A DNA stretch of 64,000 bases from Shewanella fodinae (GCF_014651955.1 NZ_BMXW01000014.1:33257-97256); one strand, 5' to 3'. Counted from the stretch's first letter, positions 47,343 through 59,308 are shown. Notes: a model not told the origin generated them from the sequence alone. Translations and numbers: made by a program.

Positions 47343-48715
47343 TCCCGCTAACTTTAGGTGACATTGCTACCACTTTATCTGGACAGTTGCTGTCTCAGAC
47401 CTTTGCCGATGTGCAAATCGATAGTGTCAGTACAGATAGTCGAGAAATCGCCGCAGGCGGTTTGTTTATTGCTCTCAAAGGTGAGCGTTTTGATGGTCAC
47501 GATTATGCAAAGACCGCTGTCGATGCGGGGGCCGGAGCCTTATTAGTCAGCAAGCTACTGCCGCTGGATTTGCCGCAAATTCTGGTCCCTGATACTCATA
47601 AAGCGTTGGGACAATTAGGTGCACTGGTACGCGACCGGGTTAATCCGCGTTGCGTCGCACTGACCGGTTCCAATGGCAAAACCAGCGTTAAAGAGATGGT
47701 GGCTACCATTCTGTCGCAGCAGGCATCAGTGCTTTCTACTTCGGGCAATTTTAATAACGATATCGGTGTTCCCCTTACCGCGTTGCGATTGCAACCACAA
47801 CATCAGTTTGCGGTATTTGAACTGGGCGCAAATCACCCAGGGGAAATTGACTACACCTCGGCCATCGTGCGGCCGGATGTGGCGTTGGTGAATAATGTCG
47901 GTAGTGCCCATCTCGCCGGTTTTGGTTCAGAGGCCGGTGTCGCCGCCGCTAAATCAGAAATTTTTCGGCACCTGCAACCTCAAGGGGTTGCGGTGATTAA
48001 CGCGGATGATAGCTATGCCCAAGTGATGCGCGATGCGGCAGCTGGACATAGGTCGCTAGAGTTTGCGGTGACCGCCGATGCGCCCCTGCGCGCTGACAAT
48101 CTGCAACATGATGGTAATGGCTATTATCGTTTTGATCTGCACTGGCAAGCTCAGGTTCAGCCGGTGATGTTACCCTTGGCGGGCCAGCACCAGGTCCATA
48201 ATGCACTGGCCGCTGCCGGTCTGTGCCTAGGCTTAGGGCTTGATTTGGCTGACATCGCCAACGGATTGGCATTAATGCAGCCGGTAAAAGGGCGGATGCT
48301 ACCTTCGCAATTGGGGCGCATTACGCTGGTGGATGACAGTTATAACGCCAATCCCAACTCCGTAACTGCTGCGATAAATTGGCTTAAGGAAATTGACGGA
48401 AATCGCATTTTGGTACTGGGCGATTTAGGTGAATTAGGCGACAATGCTGCGCCTTTACACCGTGAGTTGGGAGAGCGTGCCCGTAAGGCCGGGATCGATG
48501 CGCTGTTTTGCTGCGGTGAACTGACAAAACACACCAGTGCGGCTTTTGCCACGGAGCATTATCAGGCCATTAGTTCATTGGTGGACGCATTAATAAAACA
48601 TCTCAACCGGCTACCAGGGAAAGTCACCGTGTTGGTTAAAGGGTCTCGCAGCTCGCGTATGGAGCGAGTGGTGGAAGCCCTTGTAGTTGCCTTTGGGCGC
48701 GGGGAGTTAGTGTAA
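47339..48715 (+). CDS. murF: UDP-MurNAc-tripeptide--D-alanyl-D-alanine ligase
   Basis: A 458-residue ligase that adds D-Ala-D-Ala, completing the pentapeptide. ATP site [16 protein letters not shown]; central block [20 protein letters not shown] and [21 protein letters not shown]-terminal [15 protein letters not shown]. No ddl gene lies in this cluster, so the D-Ala-D-Ala substrate must come from a ligase elsewhere. The stop is immediately followed by the mraY ATG. Confidence 0.98.
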   Translation: MIPLTLGDIATTLSGQLLSQTFADVQIDSVSTDSREIAAGGLFIALKGERFDGHDYAKTAVDAGAGALLVSKLLPLDLPQILVPDTHKALGQLGALVRDRVNPRCVALTGSNGKTSVKEMVATILSQQASVLSTSGNFNNDIGVPLTALRLQPQHQFAVFELGANHPGEIDYTSAIVRPDVALVNNVGSAHLAGFGSEAGVAAAKSEIFRHLQPQGVAVINADDSYAQVMRDAAAGHRSLEFAVTADAPLRADNLQHDGNGYYRFDLHWQAQVQPVMLPLAGQHQVHNALAAAGLCLGLGLDLADIANGLALMQPVKGRMLPSQLGRITLVDDSYNANPNSVTAAINWLKEIDGNRILVLGDLGELGDNAAPLHRELGERARKAGIDALFCCGELTKHTSAAFATEHYQAISSLVDALIKHLNRLPGKVTVLVKGSRSSRMERVVEALVVAFGRGELV

Positions 48716-49798
48716 ATGCTGGTTTATCTGGCGGAATATCTGACCCAGTTTTATACCGGGTTTAATGTGTTTTCTTATGTGACCTTCCGGGCAATTCTGG
48801 GATTGCTGACTGCATTGAGCTTTTCGCTGTGGTGGGGGCCAAGGCTGATCCGTAAGTTGCAGTTGTTGCAAATTGGTCAGGTGGTGCGTAACGACGGTCC
48901 AGAATCCCATTTCAGTAAGCGTGGTACGCCAACAATGGGTGGCTTGCTGATCCTCGCGGGCATCTTTATCAGCGTGTTGTTGTGGGGCGACCTAGATAAC
49001 CGCTATGTGTGGGTGATGTTATTTGTGCTGGCGGCCTACGGGCTTATCGGCTTTATGGACGATTACCGCAAAGTGATCCGTAAGGACCCAAAAGGCTTAG
49101 CGGCGCGTTGGAAGTATTTCTGGCAGTCAGTAGCAGCATTAGTGGTTGGTGTATACCTGTATGTGTCGGCGGCTGTCCCCGGAGACACCCAATTAGTCGT
49201 GCCTTTTTTTAAAGAGGTGATGCCACAACTCGGTATCTTTTTCATTGTACTGACTTACTTCACCATTGTTGGGTCTAGTAACGCGGTCAACTTGACCGAT
49301 GGCCTAGATGGATTGGCAATTACCCCCACCGTAATGGTGGCTGCGGCATTTGCGCTGGTGGCTTATTTGTCCGGCCACGCGCAGTTTGCTGCCTATTTGA
49401 ATATTCCACATCTGCCGGGTTCCAGTGAACTGGTTATTGTCTGCACTGCCATTGTTGGTGCAGGCCTTGGTTTCCTATGGTTTAACACCTATCCGGCACA
49501 GGTGTTTATGGGCGATGTTGGTTCATTATCGCTCGGTGCCGCGCTGGGCGCGATGGCAGTGTTGGTGCGCCAGGAGATCATGTTAGTGATCATGGGTGGC
49601 GTATTTGTGATGGAAACGGTTTCGGTAATTTTACAGGTAGGCTCATACAAATTACGTGGTCAGCGAATTTTCCGCATGGCACCTATCCATCATCATTATG
49701 AATTGAAAGGCTGGCCGGAGCCGCGGGTGATTGTGCGTTTTTGGATCATTTCGCTGTTCTTGGTGCTGTTGGGTCTGGCGACCCTCAAGCTGAGGTAA
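48716..49798 (+). CDS. mraY: Phospho-N-acetylmuramoyl-pentapeptide-transferase
   Basis: A 360-residue polytopic enzyme (about ten helices) that transfers phospho-MurNAc-pentapeptide to undecaprenyl phosphate, making lipid I. Signatures: [24 protein letters not shown] (catalytic Asp pair), [13 protein letters not shown], and [15 protein letters not shown] plus [19 protein letters not shown]. Same length as E. coli. murD follows four bases later. Confidence 0.98.
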   Translation: MLVYLAEYLTQFYTGFNVFSYVTFRAILGLLTALSFSLWWGPRLIRKLQLLQIGQVVRNDGPESHFSKRGTPTMGGLLILAGIFISVLLWGDLDNRYVWVMLFVLAAYGLIGFMDDYRKVIRKDPKGLAARWKYFWQSVAALVVGVYLYVSAAVPGDTQLVVPFFKEVMPQLGIFFIVLTYFTIVGSSNAVNLTDGLDGLAITPTVMVAAAFALVAYLSGHAQFAAYLNIPHLPGSSELVIVCTAIVGAGLGFLWFNTYPAQVFMGDVGSLSLGAALGAMAVLVRQEIMLVIMGGVFVMETVSVILQVGSYKLRGQRIFRMAPIHHHYELKGWPEPRVIVRFWIISLFLVLLGLATLKLR

Positions 49799-49802
49799 GG
49801 GT

Positions 49803-51128
49803 ATGAACGGGCGTTATTCACATATCGTGCTGGGATTGGGTGCCACAGGTAAATCTGTGGTGCGTTATCTGATGTCTCAGGGCATTTTGCCATTAGTGAT
49901 GGACAGCCGTCGCAATCCGCCGGGTGGTGATGAGATCAAAGCTGAATATCCGCAACTGGAATGTCATTTTGGCGGCTTCGATTGTCGTTCATTAGTGCAA
50001 GCTAAACAGATCATTATCAGTCCTGGTATTCCACTAGATACTCCTGAAGTCCGTGTGGCGCTGGATATGGGCATTGAAGTCATTGGTGATGTCGAACTGT
50101 TTGCTCGTGCTATTGCTGATCGCCCGCCATGCGTCTTGGCGATTACTGGCTCCAATGGTAAATCGACCGTTACGACCCTGGTAGGGGAAATGCTAAAACA
50201 AGCCGGACTGCAAGTGGCGGTGGGCGGTAATATCGGGGTGCCTGCGCTGGATTTACTACAACATCCGGCAACCCATTATGTACTGGAGTTGTCCAGTTTC
50301 CAGTTAGAAACCACCAATAGCCTCGACTGTCTGGCGGCGACCTGTCTTAACATCAGTGAAGATCATATGGACAGGTACAGCGATCTGGAAGCATACCGCC
50401 ATGCCAAACTACGGTTGTTCGAACAGAGTCGTCTAGCCATCTACAACCGCGATGATGAACTGACTAAACCGCTGAATCCGATGAATAACAACAGCTTTGG
50501 GCTGGATAATCCGGATGGCGATGAGTGGGGGATTACCGACGGCAAGATAGTGCACGGTAGCAGTGAAATCATGAATGTCATGGATGTCGCACTGCTGGGA
50601 ACGCATAACCAGGCCAATATGCTGGCGGCGATGGCATTGGCAGATGCGGCCGGGGTCGATAAAGCTTCTATGGCAAAGGTTGCAGAGGAGTTTAAAGGCC
50701 TGCCTCATCGTTGTGAGTTGGTAGCAGTAAAAGAAGGCGTGACTTGGGTTAACGATTCAAAGGCTACCAACGTAGGCGCCACCTTAGCGGCGCTGCAGGG
50801 CTTTAGTGATTATCTTGGCGACATCATCCTGATTGCGGGTGGTGATGGCAAAGGGGCTGATTTCAGCACTATGCAGGCAGCGTTAAAAGGTGTTAGCAAG
50901 CTGATCACCTTAGGGCGCGATGGCGACAAAATTGCGGCGCAGAAAGAAGGGGCAATCAAAGTTAAAACCATGGCTGAGGCAGTTGCTAAAGCCCATGAAC
51001 TGGCTAACTCCGGCGACATCGTGTTGTTATCTCCGGCATGTGCCAGCTTGGATATGTACAGCAACTTTATGGCCCGAGGTGACGATTTCCGCCACTTAGT
51101 GGAGGCGCTGGATGAACAGCAAGACTGA
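49803..51128 (+). CDS. murD: UDP-MurNAc-L-alanine--D-glutamate ligase
   Basis: A 441-residue Mur ligase. The N-terminal Rossmann-like domain has VLGLGATGKSVVRYL, the ATP site is ITGSNGKSTVTTLVGEML, the central part has ELSSFQLETTNSLDCLAATC and LNISEDHMDRY, and the C-terminal part VNDSKATNVGATLAAL and LLSPACASLDMYSNF. All catalytic features look intact. It overlaps ftsW by 17 bases. Confidence 0.98.
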   Translation: MNGRYSHIVLGLGATGKSVVRYLMSQGILPLVMDSRRNPPGGDEIKAEYPQLECHFGGFDCRSLVQAKQIIISPGIPLDTPEVRVALDMGIEVIGDVELFARAIADRPPCVLAITGSNGKSTVTTLVGEMLKQAGLQVAVGGNIGVPALDLLQHPATHYVLELSSFQLETTNSLDCLAATCLNISEDHMDRYSDLEAYRHAKLRLFEQSRLAIYNRDDELTKPLNPMNNNSFGLDNPDGDEWGITDGKIVHGSSEIMNVMDVALLGTHNQANMLAAMALADAAGVDKASMAKVAEEFKGLPHRCELVAVKEGVTWVNDSKATNVGATLAALQGFSDYLGDIILIAGGDGKGADFSTMQAALKGVSKLITLGRDGDKIAAQKEGAIKVKTMAEAVAKAHELANSGDIVLLSPACASLDMYSNFMARGDDFRHLVEALDEQQD

Positions 51129-52332
51129 CGAACGTCAGCTCAATCTGTTTGGCGGTGGCATCAAATGGCCATGGTCGGGCTGGTTTGCTGATCGCAGTGC
51201 ACCGGGCATGCAGTTGTATGACCGCAAACTGCTGTTCGCTGTATTGTCGTTAATCGGCTTTGGCTTTGTGATGGTGATGTCTGCTTCCATGCCAGAAGCT
51301 CAGAGTCTTACCGGTAACCCGTTTTATTTTGTGGAACGGCATGTCGGTTATCTGGCGGGTTGTGTAGTGATTGCCGCCGTAGTGTTGCAGGTAGATATGC
51401 AACGCTGGCAGCAGTTAAGCCCGCTGATGTTGCTGGTGGTCGGCCTGATGTTGGTGGCAGTGCTGTTGGTGGGCACTTCAGTTAATGGTGCCACTCGCTG
51501 GTTGTCACTTGGGCCAATTCGTATCCAAGTGGCCGAAGTGGCTAAGTTTGCTTTCTCGGTCTATATGGCGGGCTATTTGGTGCGGCGGCATCAAGAAGTA
51601 CGGGAAAATGCTAAAGGCTTTTACAAGCCGATCGCTGTGTTTGCCGTATATGCGGTGCTGATCCTGATGCAGCCAGACTTGGGAACTGTGGTGGTGCTGT
51701 TTGTTGTGACCGTAGGATTACTGTTTCTGGCGGGGGCACGCTTGCTGGACTTTTTTGCGTTGATCCTCGCAGGCACCATGGCATTTGTACTGTTGGTATT
51801 GCTAGAGCCTTACCGTATGCGACGGGTGACATCGTTTCTGGATCCCTGGCAAGACCCGTTCGGCAGCGGCTATCAATTAACACAGTCACTGATGGCCTAT
51901 GGTCGCGGTGACTGGTTGGGACAAGGGCTAGGTAACAGTATCCAGAAACTGGAATACCTGCCAGAAGCCCATACCGATTTTATCTTCGCCATTATCGGTG
52001 AAGAGTTAGGATTTGTCGGCATTATCGCGGTACTAGCGGTACTGCTATTTGTATCGTTACGGGCGTTGCGTTTGGGGCATCAATGTCTGGCGATGGAACG
52101 GCCGTTTGAAGGATATCTGGCGTACGCCATTGGCATCTGGATCTGTTTTCAGACCGTGGTGAATGTTGGCGCCAGTATCGGTATGTTACCCACCAAAGGG
52201 CTGACATTGCCCTTTATCAGCTACGGTGGCAGTAGCCTGTGGGTAATGACCGCTGCAGCGATGGTGCTGCTGCGTATTGATTATGAGCGCCGCTTGAGTC
52301 TGATCCAGGCAGTACAGGGGAGAATGAAATAA
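51112..52332 (+). CDS. ftsW: Septal peptidoglycan polymerase FtsW
   Basis: A 406-residue SEDS glycosyltransferase with about ten membrane helices; it polymerises lipid II at the septum with FtsI. The catalytic region and signature are [53 protein letters not shown], and near the C-terminus [22 protein letters not shown] 51112 lies within the end of murD. Its TAA shares one base with the murG ATG. Confidence 0.97.
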   Translation: MNSKTDERQLNLFGGGIKWPWSGWFADRSAPGMQLYDRKLLFAVLSLIGFGFVMVMSASMPEAQSLTGNPFYFVERHVGYLAGCVVIAAVVLQVDMQRWQQLSPLMLLVVGLMLVAVLLVGTSVNGATRWLSLGPIRIQVAEVAKFAFSVYMAGYLVRRHQEVRENAKGFYKPIAVFAVYAVLILMQPDLGTVVVLFVVTVGLLFLAGARLLDFFALILAGTMAFVLLVLLEPYRMRRVTSFLDPWQDPFGSGYQLTQSLMAYGRGDWLGQGLGNSIQKLEYLPEAHTDFIFAIIGEELGFVGIIAVLAVLLFVSLRALRLGHQCLAMERPFEGYLAYAIGIWICFQTVVNVGASIGMLPTKGLTLPFISYGGSSLWVMTAAAMVLLRIDYERRLSLIQAVQGRMK

Positions 52333-53435
52333 TGGCTGTGACGGCTGCTGGAAGCAAGCGCTTATTGGTGATGGCCGGCGGGACCGGCGGTCATGTATTC
52401 CCGGCGCTGGCTGTAGCCCGACGTCTGGCGCAGCAAGGCTGGCAGATCCGCTGGTTGGGGACCGCTGAACGTATGGAAGCCAGATTAGTACCGCAACATG
52501 GTTTTGATATCGACTTTATCGATATTAAAGGCGTTCGCGGTAACGGTATTTTGCGTAAGTTGGCGGCACCGTTTAAAGTGCTGCGTTCGATTATGCAGGC
52601 GTTAAAGGTTATCCGGGAATTTAAACCAGACGTGGTGTTAGGCATGGGGGGTTATGCCAGCGGTCCGGGGGGGGTGGCCGCTAAGTTGGCAGGTATTCCG
52701 CTGGTGTTGCATGAACAAAATGCGGTACCGGGGCTGACCAACAAATTATTATCAAAAATTGCGACCCAAGTGTTGTGTGCCTTTGACAATACCTTCACTC
52801 AGGTTAGCGCTCAGGTGGTGGGTAATCCGATCCGTGCCGAGCTCATTGCATTGGGGGCGAGTCCCAAAACCGTGAGCTCCGAAGCGGTAAAAGTGCTGGT
52901 TGTGGGCGGTAGTTTGGGCGCTAAAGTGTTCAACGAACTACTACCAGAAACCGTGGCAAAGGTCAGTCAGTCATTGTCAGTCACGGTTTGGCATCAGGCG
53001 GGGAAAGGCAATCAGGCCACAGTGCAGGCACAGTATAAACACTGCGGGCAGGATGACCGCGTCAAGGTTGCTGATTTTATTGATGACATGGAAGCCGCCT
53101 ATCGGTGGGCGGATTTAGTGATTTGCCGGGCAGGGGCACTGACAGTATCAGAGTTGGCAACTGTGGGGCTGCCAGCGATTTTTGTGCCATTGCCACATGC
53201 GGTGGACGATCATCAGACCCGCAATGCGCAGGTGCTGGTGGATGCTGGTGCCGCTAAATTGTTACCGCAGTCACAACTGAATATAGAGAGCTTGTCAGCA
53301 GCATTATTGGCGCTGGCAGACGACCGAGAACAATTGCTCCAAATGGGCCGTAAGGCCAGGACTGTCGCAGTTCTGGATGCCACTGACCGTGTGGCAGCCG
53401 TGTGCAGTGCACTGGCAGATAAAGGATCAAAATGA
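52332..53435 (+). CDS. murG: Undecaprenyl-PP-MurNAc-pentapeptide GlcNAc transferase
   Basis: A 367-residue GT-B enzyme on the inner face of the membrane that converts lipid I to lipid [21 protein letters not shown] is the N-terminal glycine-rich loop; [20 protein letters not shown] and LHEQNAVPG follow. The UDP-GlcNAc site has [13 protein letters not shown] and [20 protein letters not shown]. Overlaps ftsW by one base and murC by four. Confidence 0.98.
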   Translation: MAVTAAGSKRLLVMAGGTGGHVFPALAVARRLAQQGWQIRWLGTAERMEARLVPQHGFDIDFIDIKGVRGNGILRKLAAPFKVLRSIMQALKVIREFKPDVVLGMGGYASGPGGVAAKLAGIPLVLHEQNAVPGLTNKLLSKIATQVLCAFDNTFTQVSAQVVGNPIRAELIALGASPKTVSSEAVKVLVVGGSLGAKVFNELLPETVAKVSQSLSVTVWHQAGKGNQATVQAQYKHCGQDDRVKVADFIDDMEAAYRWADLVICRAGALTVSELATVGLPAIFVPLPHAVDDHQTRNAQVLVDAGAAKLLPQSQLNIESLSAALLALADDREQLLQMGRKARTVAVLDATDRVAAVCSALADKGSK

Positions 53436-54901
53436 CAACTATTGCTGAAAAATACGCTCAGGTGAGAGCCACCATCCCGGAAATGCGCCGGGTGAGACGT
53501 ATTCATTTCGTTGGTATTGGCGGTGCTGGTATGGGTGGTATCGCTGAAGTGTTACTGAATGAAGGTTACCAGATTAGCGGCTCGGATATTGCTCGCAATG
53601 CAGTGACTGACCGTTTATCTGCCCTTGGGGCGCGGGTGGTAATAGGCCACGGCGCCGAAGCCGTGATGAATGTCGATGTGGTGGTGGTTTCCAGTGCTAT
53701 CCATCAGGACAACCCTGAGTTACTGGCGGCTAAAGCCAATCGCACCCCAATAGTGCGCCGTGCTGAGATGCTGGCAGAACTGATGCGTTATCGCCACGGG
53801 GTGGCCATTGCCGGCACTCACGGCAAGACCACTACGACCAGTTTGATTGCCAGCATCTATGCCCAATCAGGCCGCGATCCAACCTTTGTCATCGGTGGAT
53901 TATTAAATAGTGCCGGTACCAATGCGCGTTTGGGGCATAGCCGTTATCTGATTGCAGAAGCGGATGAGAGCGATGCGTCATTCTTGCATCTGCAACCTAT
54001 GGTGTCCGTGGTCACCAACATTGAAGCCGACCATATGGATACCTATGGCGGTGATTTTGAAAAACTGAAAAGCACTTTTGTGGATTTTCTTCACAACCTG
54101 CCATTTTACGGTGTGGCAGTGTTGTGCACCGATGACCCGACCATCCGCGATATTCTGCCGCGCATTGGTCGGCATATGGTGACTTATGGTTTTAACACTG
54201 AGGCGGATGTGCAAGCGCTGGACTTCAGCCAGCAAGGTGGTCAATGCCGATTTACCGTGCGCCGCAAGGGCAAAGACGATCTACCGCTGTTGTTGAATCT
54301 GCCCGGACGGCACAATGTGCTCAATGCGCTGGCCGCAATATCGGTGGCAACCGAAGACGATATTGAAGACGACGCTATTATCAAGGCATTAGCCGAGTTT
54401 CAGGGAATTGGCCGCCGCTTTCAGCATTTAGGGGATTACGAAACTCCTAATGGCAAGGTGATGCTGGTGGATGATTATGGGCATCATCCCAGCGAAGTTG
54501 CTGCAACCATTCGCGCGGCGCGAGCCGGGTGGCCGGATGAGCGGCTAGTGATGGTGTTTCAGCCGCACCGCTATACCCGTACTCGCGACCTTTATGAAGA
54601 TTTTGTGGATGTATTATCGCAGGTCGATTGTTTGTTGATGTTGGAAGTTTATCCGGCTGGAGAAACCCCGATTGCCGGGGTGGATAGCCGGGCGTTGTGC
54701 CGCAGCATCCGTTTGCGTGGGCAGGTCGATCCAATCTATGTGGCAACGCCTGAACAGCTACCGGAAATTCTGCAGTCCGTGGTTAAAGACGGTGATTTAT
54801 TGCTGACGCAAGGCGCTGGCAATATCGGAGCGATTTCTAGGGAATTGGCGCGTACCTGTTTGGGCTTTGCAAAAGATGAGACCAGTGAAGGCGTTGCGTA
54901 A
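53432..54901 (+). CDS. murC: UDP-N-acetylmuramate--L-alanine ligase
   Basis: A 489-residue enzyme, first of the Mur ligases in the pathway. [20 protein letters not shown] (nucleotide-binding N-terminus), ATP site [36 protein letters not shown] and [17 protein letters not shown]. The C-terminal [16 protein letters not shown] and [12 protein letters not shown] are also diagnostic. In E. coli ddlB follows; here the next gene is ftsQ after a 96-base gap that carries a promoter. Confidence 0.98.
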   Translation: MTTIAEKYAQVRATIPEMRRVRRIHFVGIGGAGMGGIAEVLLNEGYQISGSDIARNAVTDRLSALGARVVIGHGAEAVMNVDVVVVSSAIHQDNPELLAAKANRTPIVRRAEMLAELMRYRHGVAIAGTHGKTTTTSLIASIYAQSGRDPTFVIGGLLNSAGTNARLGHSRYLIAEADESDASFLHLQPMVSVVTNIEADHMDTYGGDFEKLKSTFVDFLHNLPFYGVAVLCTDDPTIRDILPRIGRHMVTYGFNTEADVQALDFSQQGGQCRFTVRRKGKDDLPLLLNLPGRHNVLNALAAISVATEDDIEDDAIIKALAEFQGIGRRFQHLGDYETPNGKVMLVDDYGHHPSEVAATIRAARAGWPDERLVMVFQPHRYTRTRDLYEDFVDVLSQVDCLLMLEVYPAGETPIAGVDSRALCRSIRLRGQVDPIYVATPEQLPEILQSVVKDGDLLLTQGAGNIGAISRELARTCLGFAKDETSEGVA

Positions 54902-54933
54902 GCGGCTTATTGCCCGTGCAGGAATGGTGGTTT

Positions 54934-54961
54934 TTGACCGCCAGCAACAGGCCGATATAAT
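54934..54961 (+). promoter_or_regulatory. Internal promoter for ftsQAZ
   Basis: TTGACC (54934-54939), 16 bases, TATAAT (54956-54961), close to consensus, in the murC-ftsQ gap where ddlB lies in E. coli. Transcription would start near 54968, which fits the ATG at 54998 as ftsQ start better than the GTG at 54974. Confidence 0.75.
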
Positions 54962-54997
54962 GGCCGCTTTTGTGTGGCGCTGAGCTGGAAGAGCCCG

Positions 54998-55762
54998 ATG
55001 ACACTGAAGCAGAGATGGCACGACGGTAAAGCGCAGTTAGCACAGGTTAACTGGTATCTGTGCAGCGGTATCGCCTTTTTACTGTTAGTGGTACTCAGCT
55101 TTGTGTTGGCAGGGTGGAAGCTCAACCTGTTACTGAACGATGCGCAAGCACTGCCAATTGAGGCAGTTGCCATTAAAGGTGAGCGGCAGTACACCAGCGA
55201 TAATGATATTCGGCTGGCATTGCAGGATCTGATGAAACGCAGTTTTTTCAGTGCCGATGTCACGCAAGTGCAGCAGGCATTGGAAAATCTGCCATGGGTG
55301 TACCGGGTATCAGTGCGGCGTGATTGGCCAGCAAAGCTAAAGGTATATCTGCAGGAACAGGTGCCGGTCGCACATTGGAACCAGGACGCCTGGCTGAACG
55401 AACATGGCGAGGTATTTGCGGCGCCTGCGAAACCAGGGCTGGAGAATCTGCCTTGGTTGTCGGGACCGGAAAAGCGTGGTGCCGAAGTGCTGACCGCGTT
55501 TAAACAGCTGGACGAGCTGTTGCGTATCAACAGTTTTCGTCTGGAGAAATTAAGCCTAACGCCACGGCTGGCGTGGGAAGCGGTACTGGGGAATGGCATA
55601 GTGCTGGCACTGGGCCGAGAAGATCGAATGTCGCGGGTACAACGATTTATCAATGTGTACCCAGAGTTGTTAAAACAGGATAAAAGTGTCGCCAGAGTGG
55701 ATTTGCGTTATGACACGGGATTGGCGGTGGGCTGGCAAGAGCCACAACAAGAGAGTCGGTGA
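54998..55762 (+). CDS. ftsQ: Cell division protein FtsQ
   Basis: A 254-residue bitopic divisome protein. Short cytoplasmic tail (MTLKQRWHDGKAQLAQVNW), membrane helix at about 23-43 (GIAFLLLVVLSFVLAGWKL), then a POTRA domain starting LPIEAVAIKGERQYTSDNDI and the beta domain containing VYRVSVRRDWPAKLKVYLQE. It recruits FtsB and FtsL. I chose ATG 54998 over GTG 54974 because of the promoter at 54934-54961 and GAAG just upstream. ftsA starts three bases after its stop. Confidence 0.93.
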   Translation: MTLKQRWHDGKAQLAQVNWYLCSGIAFLLLVVLSFVLAGWKLNLLLNDAQALPIEAVAIKGERQYTSDNDIRLALQDLMKRSFFSADVTQVQQALENLPWVYRVSVRRDWPAKLKVYLQEQVPVAHWNQDAWLNEHGEVFAAPAKPGLENLPWLSGPEKRGAEVLTAFKQLDELLRINSFRLEKLSLTPRLAWEAVLGNGIVLALGREDRMSRVQRFINVYPELLKQDKSVARVDLRYDTGLAVGWQEPQQESR

Positions 55763-55765
55763 TTG

Positions 55766-57001
55766 ATGACCAAGAACCAAGAAAGAAATTTGATCGTCGG
55801 ATTGGATATCGGCACTTCCAAGGTCGCAGTGATCATTGGCGAAGTGCTGCCGGATGGCGAAATCAGCATAGTGGGGCTCGGCAACCATCCCTCCCGCGGT
55901 ATGGACAAGGGTGGCGTCAATGATCTGGATTCGATTGTCCGCAGTGTGCAGCGGGCGCTGGATCAGGCGGAGTTGATGGCTGACTGCCAAGTGTCGTCGG
56001 TATATCTGAGCATCTCTGGCAAGCACATCGCTTGTCAGAATGAAAATGGCATGGTGTCGATTAACGATGAAGAAGTGACATCGGAAGATGTGGAAAATGT
56101 GATCCACACGGCCAGATCAGTGAAGATCCCCACGGAACGCCGCATTCTGCATGTATTGCCACAGGAATACGCCATCGATGTACAGGAGGGGATTAAAAGT
56201 CCCATCGGTATGTCAGGAATGCGCATGGAAGCCAAGGTACATATAGTGACCTGTGCTAATGATATGGCGAAAAATATCACCAAGAGCGTCGAACGTTGCG
56301 GTCTGAAAGTGGATGATTTGGTGTTTTCCGGTATCGCTTCTGCAGATGCAGTACTGACGGCTGATGAAAAAGACCTCGGCGTGTGTTTGCTGGATATCGG
56401 TGGCGGCACCACAGATATCACGGTGTATACCAACGGTGCCTTGCGCCATTGTGCGGTAATCCCGGTTGCCGGGAATCAGGTGACCAGTGATATTGCCAAA
56501 ATTTTTCGCACACCATTGTCACATGCGGAGCAGATTAAAGTGCAGTACGCCAGTGCGCGTAGCGCTACCGTCAGCCGTGAAGACAGCATTGAGGTGCCGT
56601 CTGTCGGCGGGCGACCATCACGCACCATGTCACGGCATACGCTGGCAGAAGTGGTGGAACCACGCTACCAAGAATTGTTTGAACTGGTGTTCAAGCAACT
56701 GAAAGACAGCGGTCTTGAAGATCAGATTGCTGCCGGCGTGGTGATTACCGGTGGCACTGCGTCGATTGAAGGTGCCGTGGATATTGCCGAAGCGACTTTT
56801 GGCATGCCGGTGCGAGTGGCATCACCACTGCCGGTGAAAGGTTTGTATGAATATGTGGATCAGCCCATTTACTCCACTGGGGTTGGGCTGCTCCGCTACG
56901 GTGCTCGGCGAGTGCTCGAACGACAGTTCGAACGTCCAGAGCGCCCAGGGGTAACCAGCTTATGGAATCGGGTCCAGAGTTGGTTTAAAGGCGAGTTTTA
57001 A
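55766..57001 (+). CDS. ftsA: Cell division protein FtsA
   Basis: A 411-residue actin-like ATPase that anchors FtsZ to the membrane. Phosphate loops GLDIGTSKVAVIIGE and LLDIGGGTTDITVYTNG, and adenosine-site VVITGGTASIEGAVD. The extreme C-terminus SLWNRVQSWFKGEF is the amphipathic membrane-targeting helix. ATG 55766 (MTKNQERN) is used in place of the TTG three bases earlier. ftsZ follows after 34 bases. Confidence 0.97.
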   Translation: MTKNQERNLIVGLDIGTSKVAVIIGEVLPDGEISIVGLGNHPSRGMDKGGVNDLDSIVRSVQRALDQAELMADCQVSSVYLSISGKHIACQNENGMVSINDEEVTSEDVENVIHTARSVKIPTERRILHVLPQEYAIDVQEGIKSPIGMSGMRMEAKVHIVTCANDMAKNITKSVERCGLKVDDLVFSGIASADAVLTADEKDLGVCLLDIGGGTTDITVYTNGALRHCAVIPVAGNQVTSDIAKIFRTPLSHAEQIKVQYASARSATVSREDSIEVPSVGGRPSRTMSRHTLAEVVEPRYQELFELVFKQLKDSGLEDQIAAGVVITGGTASIEGAVDIAEATFGMPVRVASPLPVKGLYEYVDQPIYSTGVGLLRYGARRVLERQFERPERPGVTSLWNRVQSWFKGEF

Positions 57002-57035
57002 CTCGCATTAACGCAGGTAGATGGAGAATAAGGTC

Positions 57036-58211
57036 ATGTTTGAGATCATGGATACTCAAAATGATGCGTTGAGCGATGCAGTGCTCAAAGTCATCGGCGT
57101 GGGCGGTGGTGGCGGTAACGCCATCGAGCACATGGTAAAACATAATATTGAAGGTGTTGAGTTTATGGTCACCAACACCGACGCACAGGCGCTGCGAAAA
57201 TCCGCAGCGGGCACCACTATTCAGATTGGTCGCGACGTGACTAAAGGTCTGGGGGCCGGGGCTAATCCTGAGGTTGGTCGTGCTGCCGCAGAAGAAGATA
57301 AAGAAAGCATCCGCGCCGCCATCAAAGGTGCTGATATGATCTTTATCGCTGCAGGTATGGGCGGCGGTACCGGTACGGGAGCTGCGCCAGTAGTGGCTGA
57401 AATTGCTCGTCAGGAAGGTATTCTCACTGTTGCCGTCGTGACTAAGCCATTCCCCTTCGAAGGTAAAAAGCGTATGGCTTACGCCGAACAGGGGATTGCC
57501 GAGCTGGCCAAACATGTGGATTCATTGATCACCATCCCCAATGAAAAACTGCTGAAAGTGCTGGGGCGTGGTACCTCATTACTAGATGCCTTTGCGGCGG
57601 CTAACAACGTATTGCTGGGCGCGGTACAGGGGATTGCAGAACTGATCACTCGGCCTGGTCTGATTAACGTTGACTTTGCTGACGTGCGTACCGTGATGTC
57701 GGAAATGGGTAATGCCATGATGGGCACAGGTGTCGCTCGTGGTGAAGACCGCGCCGAAGAAGCGGCAGAAGCTGCGGTTGCCAGCCCCTTGCTGGAAGAT
57801 ATCGATTTGGCGGGTGCTCGAGGCGTGTTGGTAAACATTACCGCTGGTATGGACATGAGTATCGAAGAGTTTGAAACTGTGGGTAACCACGTGAAAGCAT
57901 ACGCTTCTGATACCGCGACAGTGGTTGTTGGTGCAGTTATCGACCCAGAAATGAGCGATGAGTTACGTGTAACAGTGGTAGCGACCGGTATTGGCGCGGA
58001 CAGAAAACCTGACATTCAGCTGGTTTCCAAGCCCATGCGTACTGAACCTGTAGCTGAACCGCGTGTCGAAGCTTATGTGCAGCCTGAAGAAGCGGTTACA
58101 GCGCCAGCACTAAAGAGCAATGTCGTACCGGCACCACAACCAGCCCCTAGCCATAAGAATGAACTGGATTATCTGGATATTCCGGCATTTTTACGTAAAC
58201 AGGCTGACTGA
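57036..58211 (+). CDS. ftsZ: Cell division GTPase FtsZ
   Basis: A 391-residue tubulin-like GTPase that forms the Z ring. Start ATG 57036 ([20 protein letters not shown]) with AAGG upstream; the in-frame ATG at 57021 adds five residues without family support. The GTP signature is [20 protein letters not shown], the synergy loop is in [11 protein letters not shown], and the C-terminal peptide [15 protein letters not shown], which binds FtsA, ZipA and SlmA, is conserved. Last gene of the dcw cluster. Confidence 0.98.
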   Translation: MFEIMDTQNDALSDAVLKVIGVGGGGGNAIEHMVKHNIEGVEFMVTNTDAQALRKSAAGTTIQIGRDVTKGLGAGANPEVGRAAAEEDKESIRAAIKGADMIFIAAGMGGGTGTGAAPVVAEIARQEGILTVAVVTKPFPFEGKKRMAYAEQGIAELAKHVDSLITIPNEKLLKVLGRGTSLLDAFAAANNVLLGAVQGIAELITRPGLINVDFADVRTVMSEMGNAMMGTGVARGEDRAEEAAEAAVASPLLEDIDLAGARGVLVNITAGMDMSIEEFETVGNHVKAYASDTATVVVGAVIDPEMSDELRVTVVATGIGADRKPDIQLVSKPMRTEPVAEPRVEAYVQPEEAVTAPALKSNVVPAPQPAPSHKNELDYLDIPAFLRKQAD

Positions 58212-58279
58212 CGGTTTGTGAACTGGATCTGATTAATCATTGGTCAATGCGGATGATGATTGCAGTGACAGGATTTTTT

Positions 58280-58307
58280 TTGTGAAATGGCTTGATTATG
58301 CTAGGAT
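58280..58307 (+). promoter_or_regulatory. Possible lpxC promoter
   Basis: TTGTGA (58280-58285), 16 bases, TAGGAT (58302-58307) in the 176-base gap between ftsZ and lpxC. The match is moderate; transcripts from ftsZ may also read through, since I see no clear terminator in the gap. Confidence 0.4.
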
Positions 58308-58387
58308 ATCCGACCAGCCGCGAGCTTGGTCCGGTTGTTAGTGGTAGAATTTTGACGTTTATTGTTGCAATGGTTACGGGTAACTAA

Positions 58388-59308
58388 ATGATTTTTCAAA
58401 GAACTCTTGAAAATACGGTGAAAGCAACCGGTGTCGGATTACATTCCGGCAAGAAGGTGACTTTAACCCTGAGACCCGCACCGGTGAATACCGGTATCCA
58501 GCTTGTGCGCACGGATCTGCAGCCTAATGTCACCATTCCAGCAAAGGCGGAAATGGTGCGTGAAACCACCATGTGTACCGCACTGGTGAATGACGAAGGT
58601 GTGCGTATTGCAACAATTGAACATCTGTTTGCTGCTTTGGCAGGTCTGGGAATTGATAATGCTGTGATCGAAGTGAATGCCCCGGAAATCCCGGTGATGG
58701 ATGGCAGTGCCAGCCCCTTCGTGTTCCTGTTGCAGAGTGCCGGGATAAAACAGCAGTCAGTGGCTAAGAAATATCTTAGAATCAAGCAGACTGTACGCGT
58801 GGAAGACGGCGATAAATGGGCAGAATTGCGGCCTTATAAAGGCTTCAAGGTGGATTTTGAAATCGACTTTGCTCATCCCGAAATCGCTCGTAGCCAACAA
58901 CACATGGTGATGGATTTTTCCTCCTCCGCGTTTATCAAAGATATCAGCCGCGCCAGAACTTTCGGGTTTATGCGTGATGTGGAATATCTGCGGGCCAACA
59001 ATCTTGGCCTTGGCGCGAGTATGGAAAATGCCGTGGTGCTTGATGAATACCGAGTCCTCAACCCCGATGGCCTGCGTTATGAGGATGAATTTGTTAAGCA
59101 CAAGATTCTCGATGCATTTGGTGATCTGTATGTAGCGGGTCATGCAATTGTTGGTGAATTCCGCGCATTTAAAACCGGGCACGCACTGAATAACCGTCTG
59201 GTGCGTGCACTGCTCGCCAACCAAGAAGCTTGGGAAGTGGTGAGCTTTGATAAAGAAGCCGATGCTCCGGTCAGTTTCAATATGCCGACCGGCGTGGTGA
59301 TGGCGTAA
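58388..59308 (+). CDS. lpxC: UDP-3-O-acyl-N-acetylglucosamine deacetylase
   Basis: The committed step of lipid A synthesis. The product has 306 residues, the usual length. Zinc ligands: [18 protein letters not shown] (His), and [20 protein letters not shown] (His, Asp, and the catalytic His). [20 protein letters not shown] is the conserved start. In E. coli its level is set by FtsH proteolysis acting on the C-terminal tail; the tail here ([10 protein letters not shown]) is different in detail. Confidence 0.98.
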   Translation: MIFQRTLENTVKATGVGLHSGKKVTLTLRPAPVNTGIQLVRTDLQPNVTIPAKAEMVRETTMCTALVNDEGVRIATIEHLFAALAGLGIDNAVIEVNAPEIPVMDGSASPFVFLLQSAGIKQQSVAKKYLRIKQTVRVEDGDKWAELRPYKGFKVDFEIDFAHPEIARSQQHMVMDFSSSAFIKDISRARTFGFMRDVEYLRANNLGLGASMENAVVLDEYRVLNPDGLRYEDEFVKHKILDAFGDLYVAGHAIVGEFRAFKTGHALNNRLVRALLANQEAWEVVSFDKEADAPVSFNMPTGVVMA

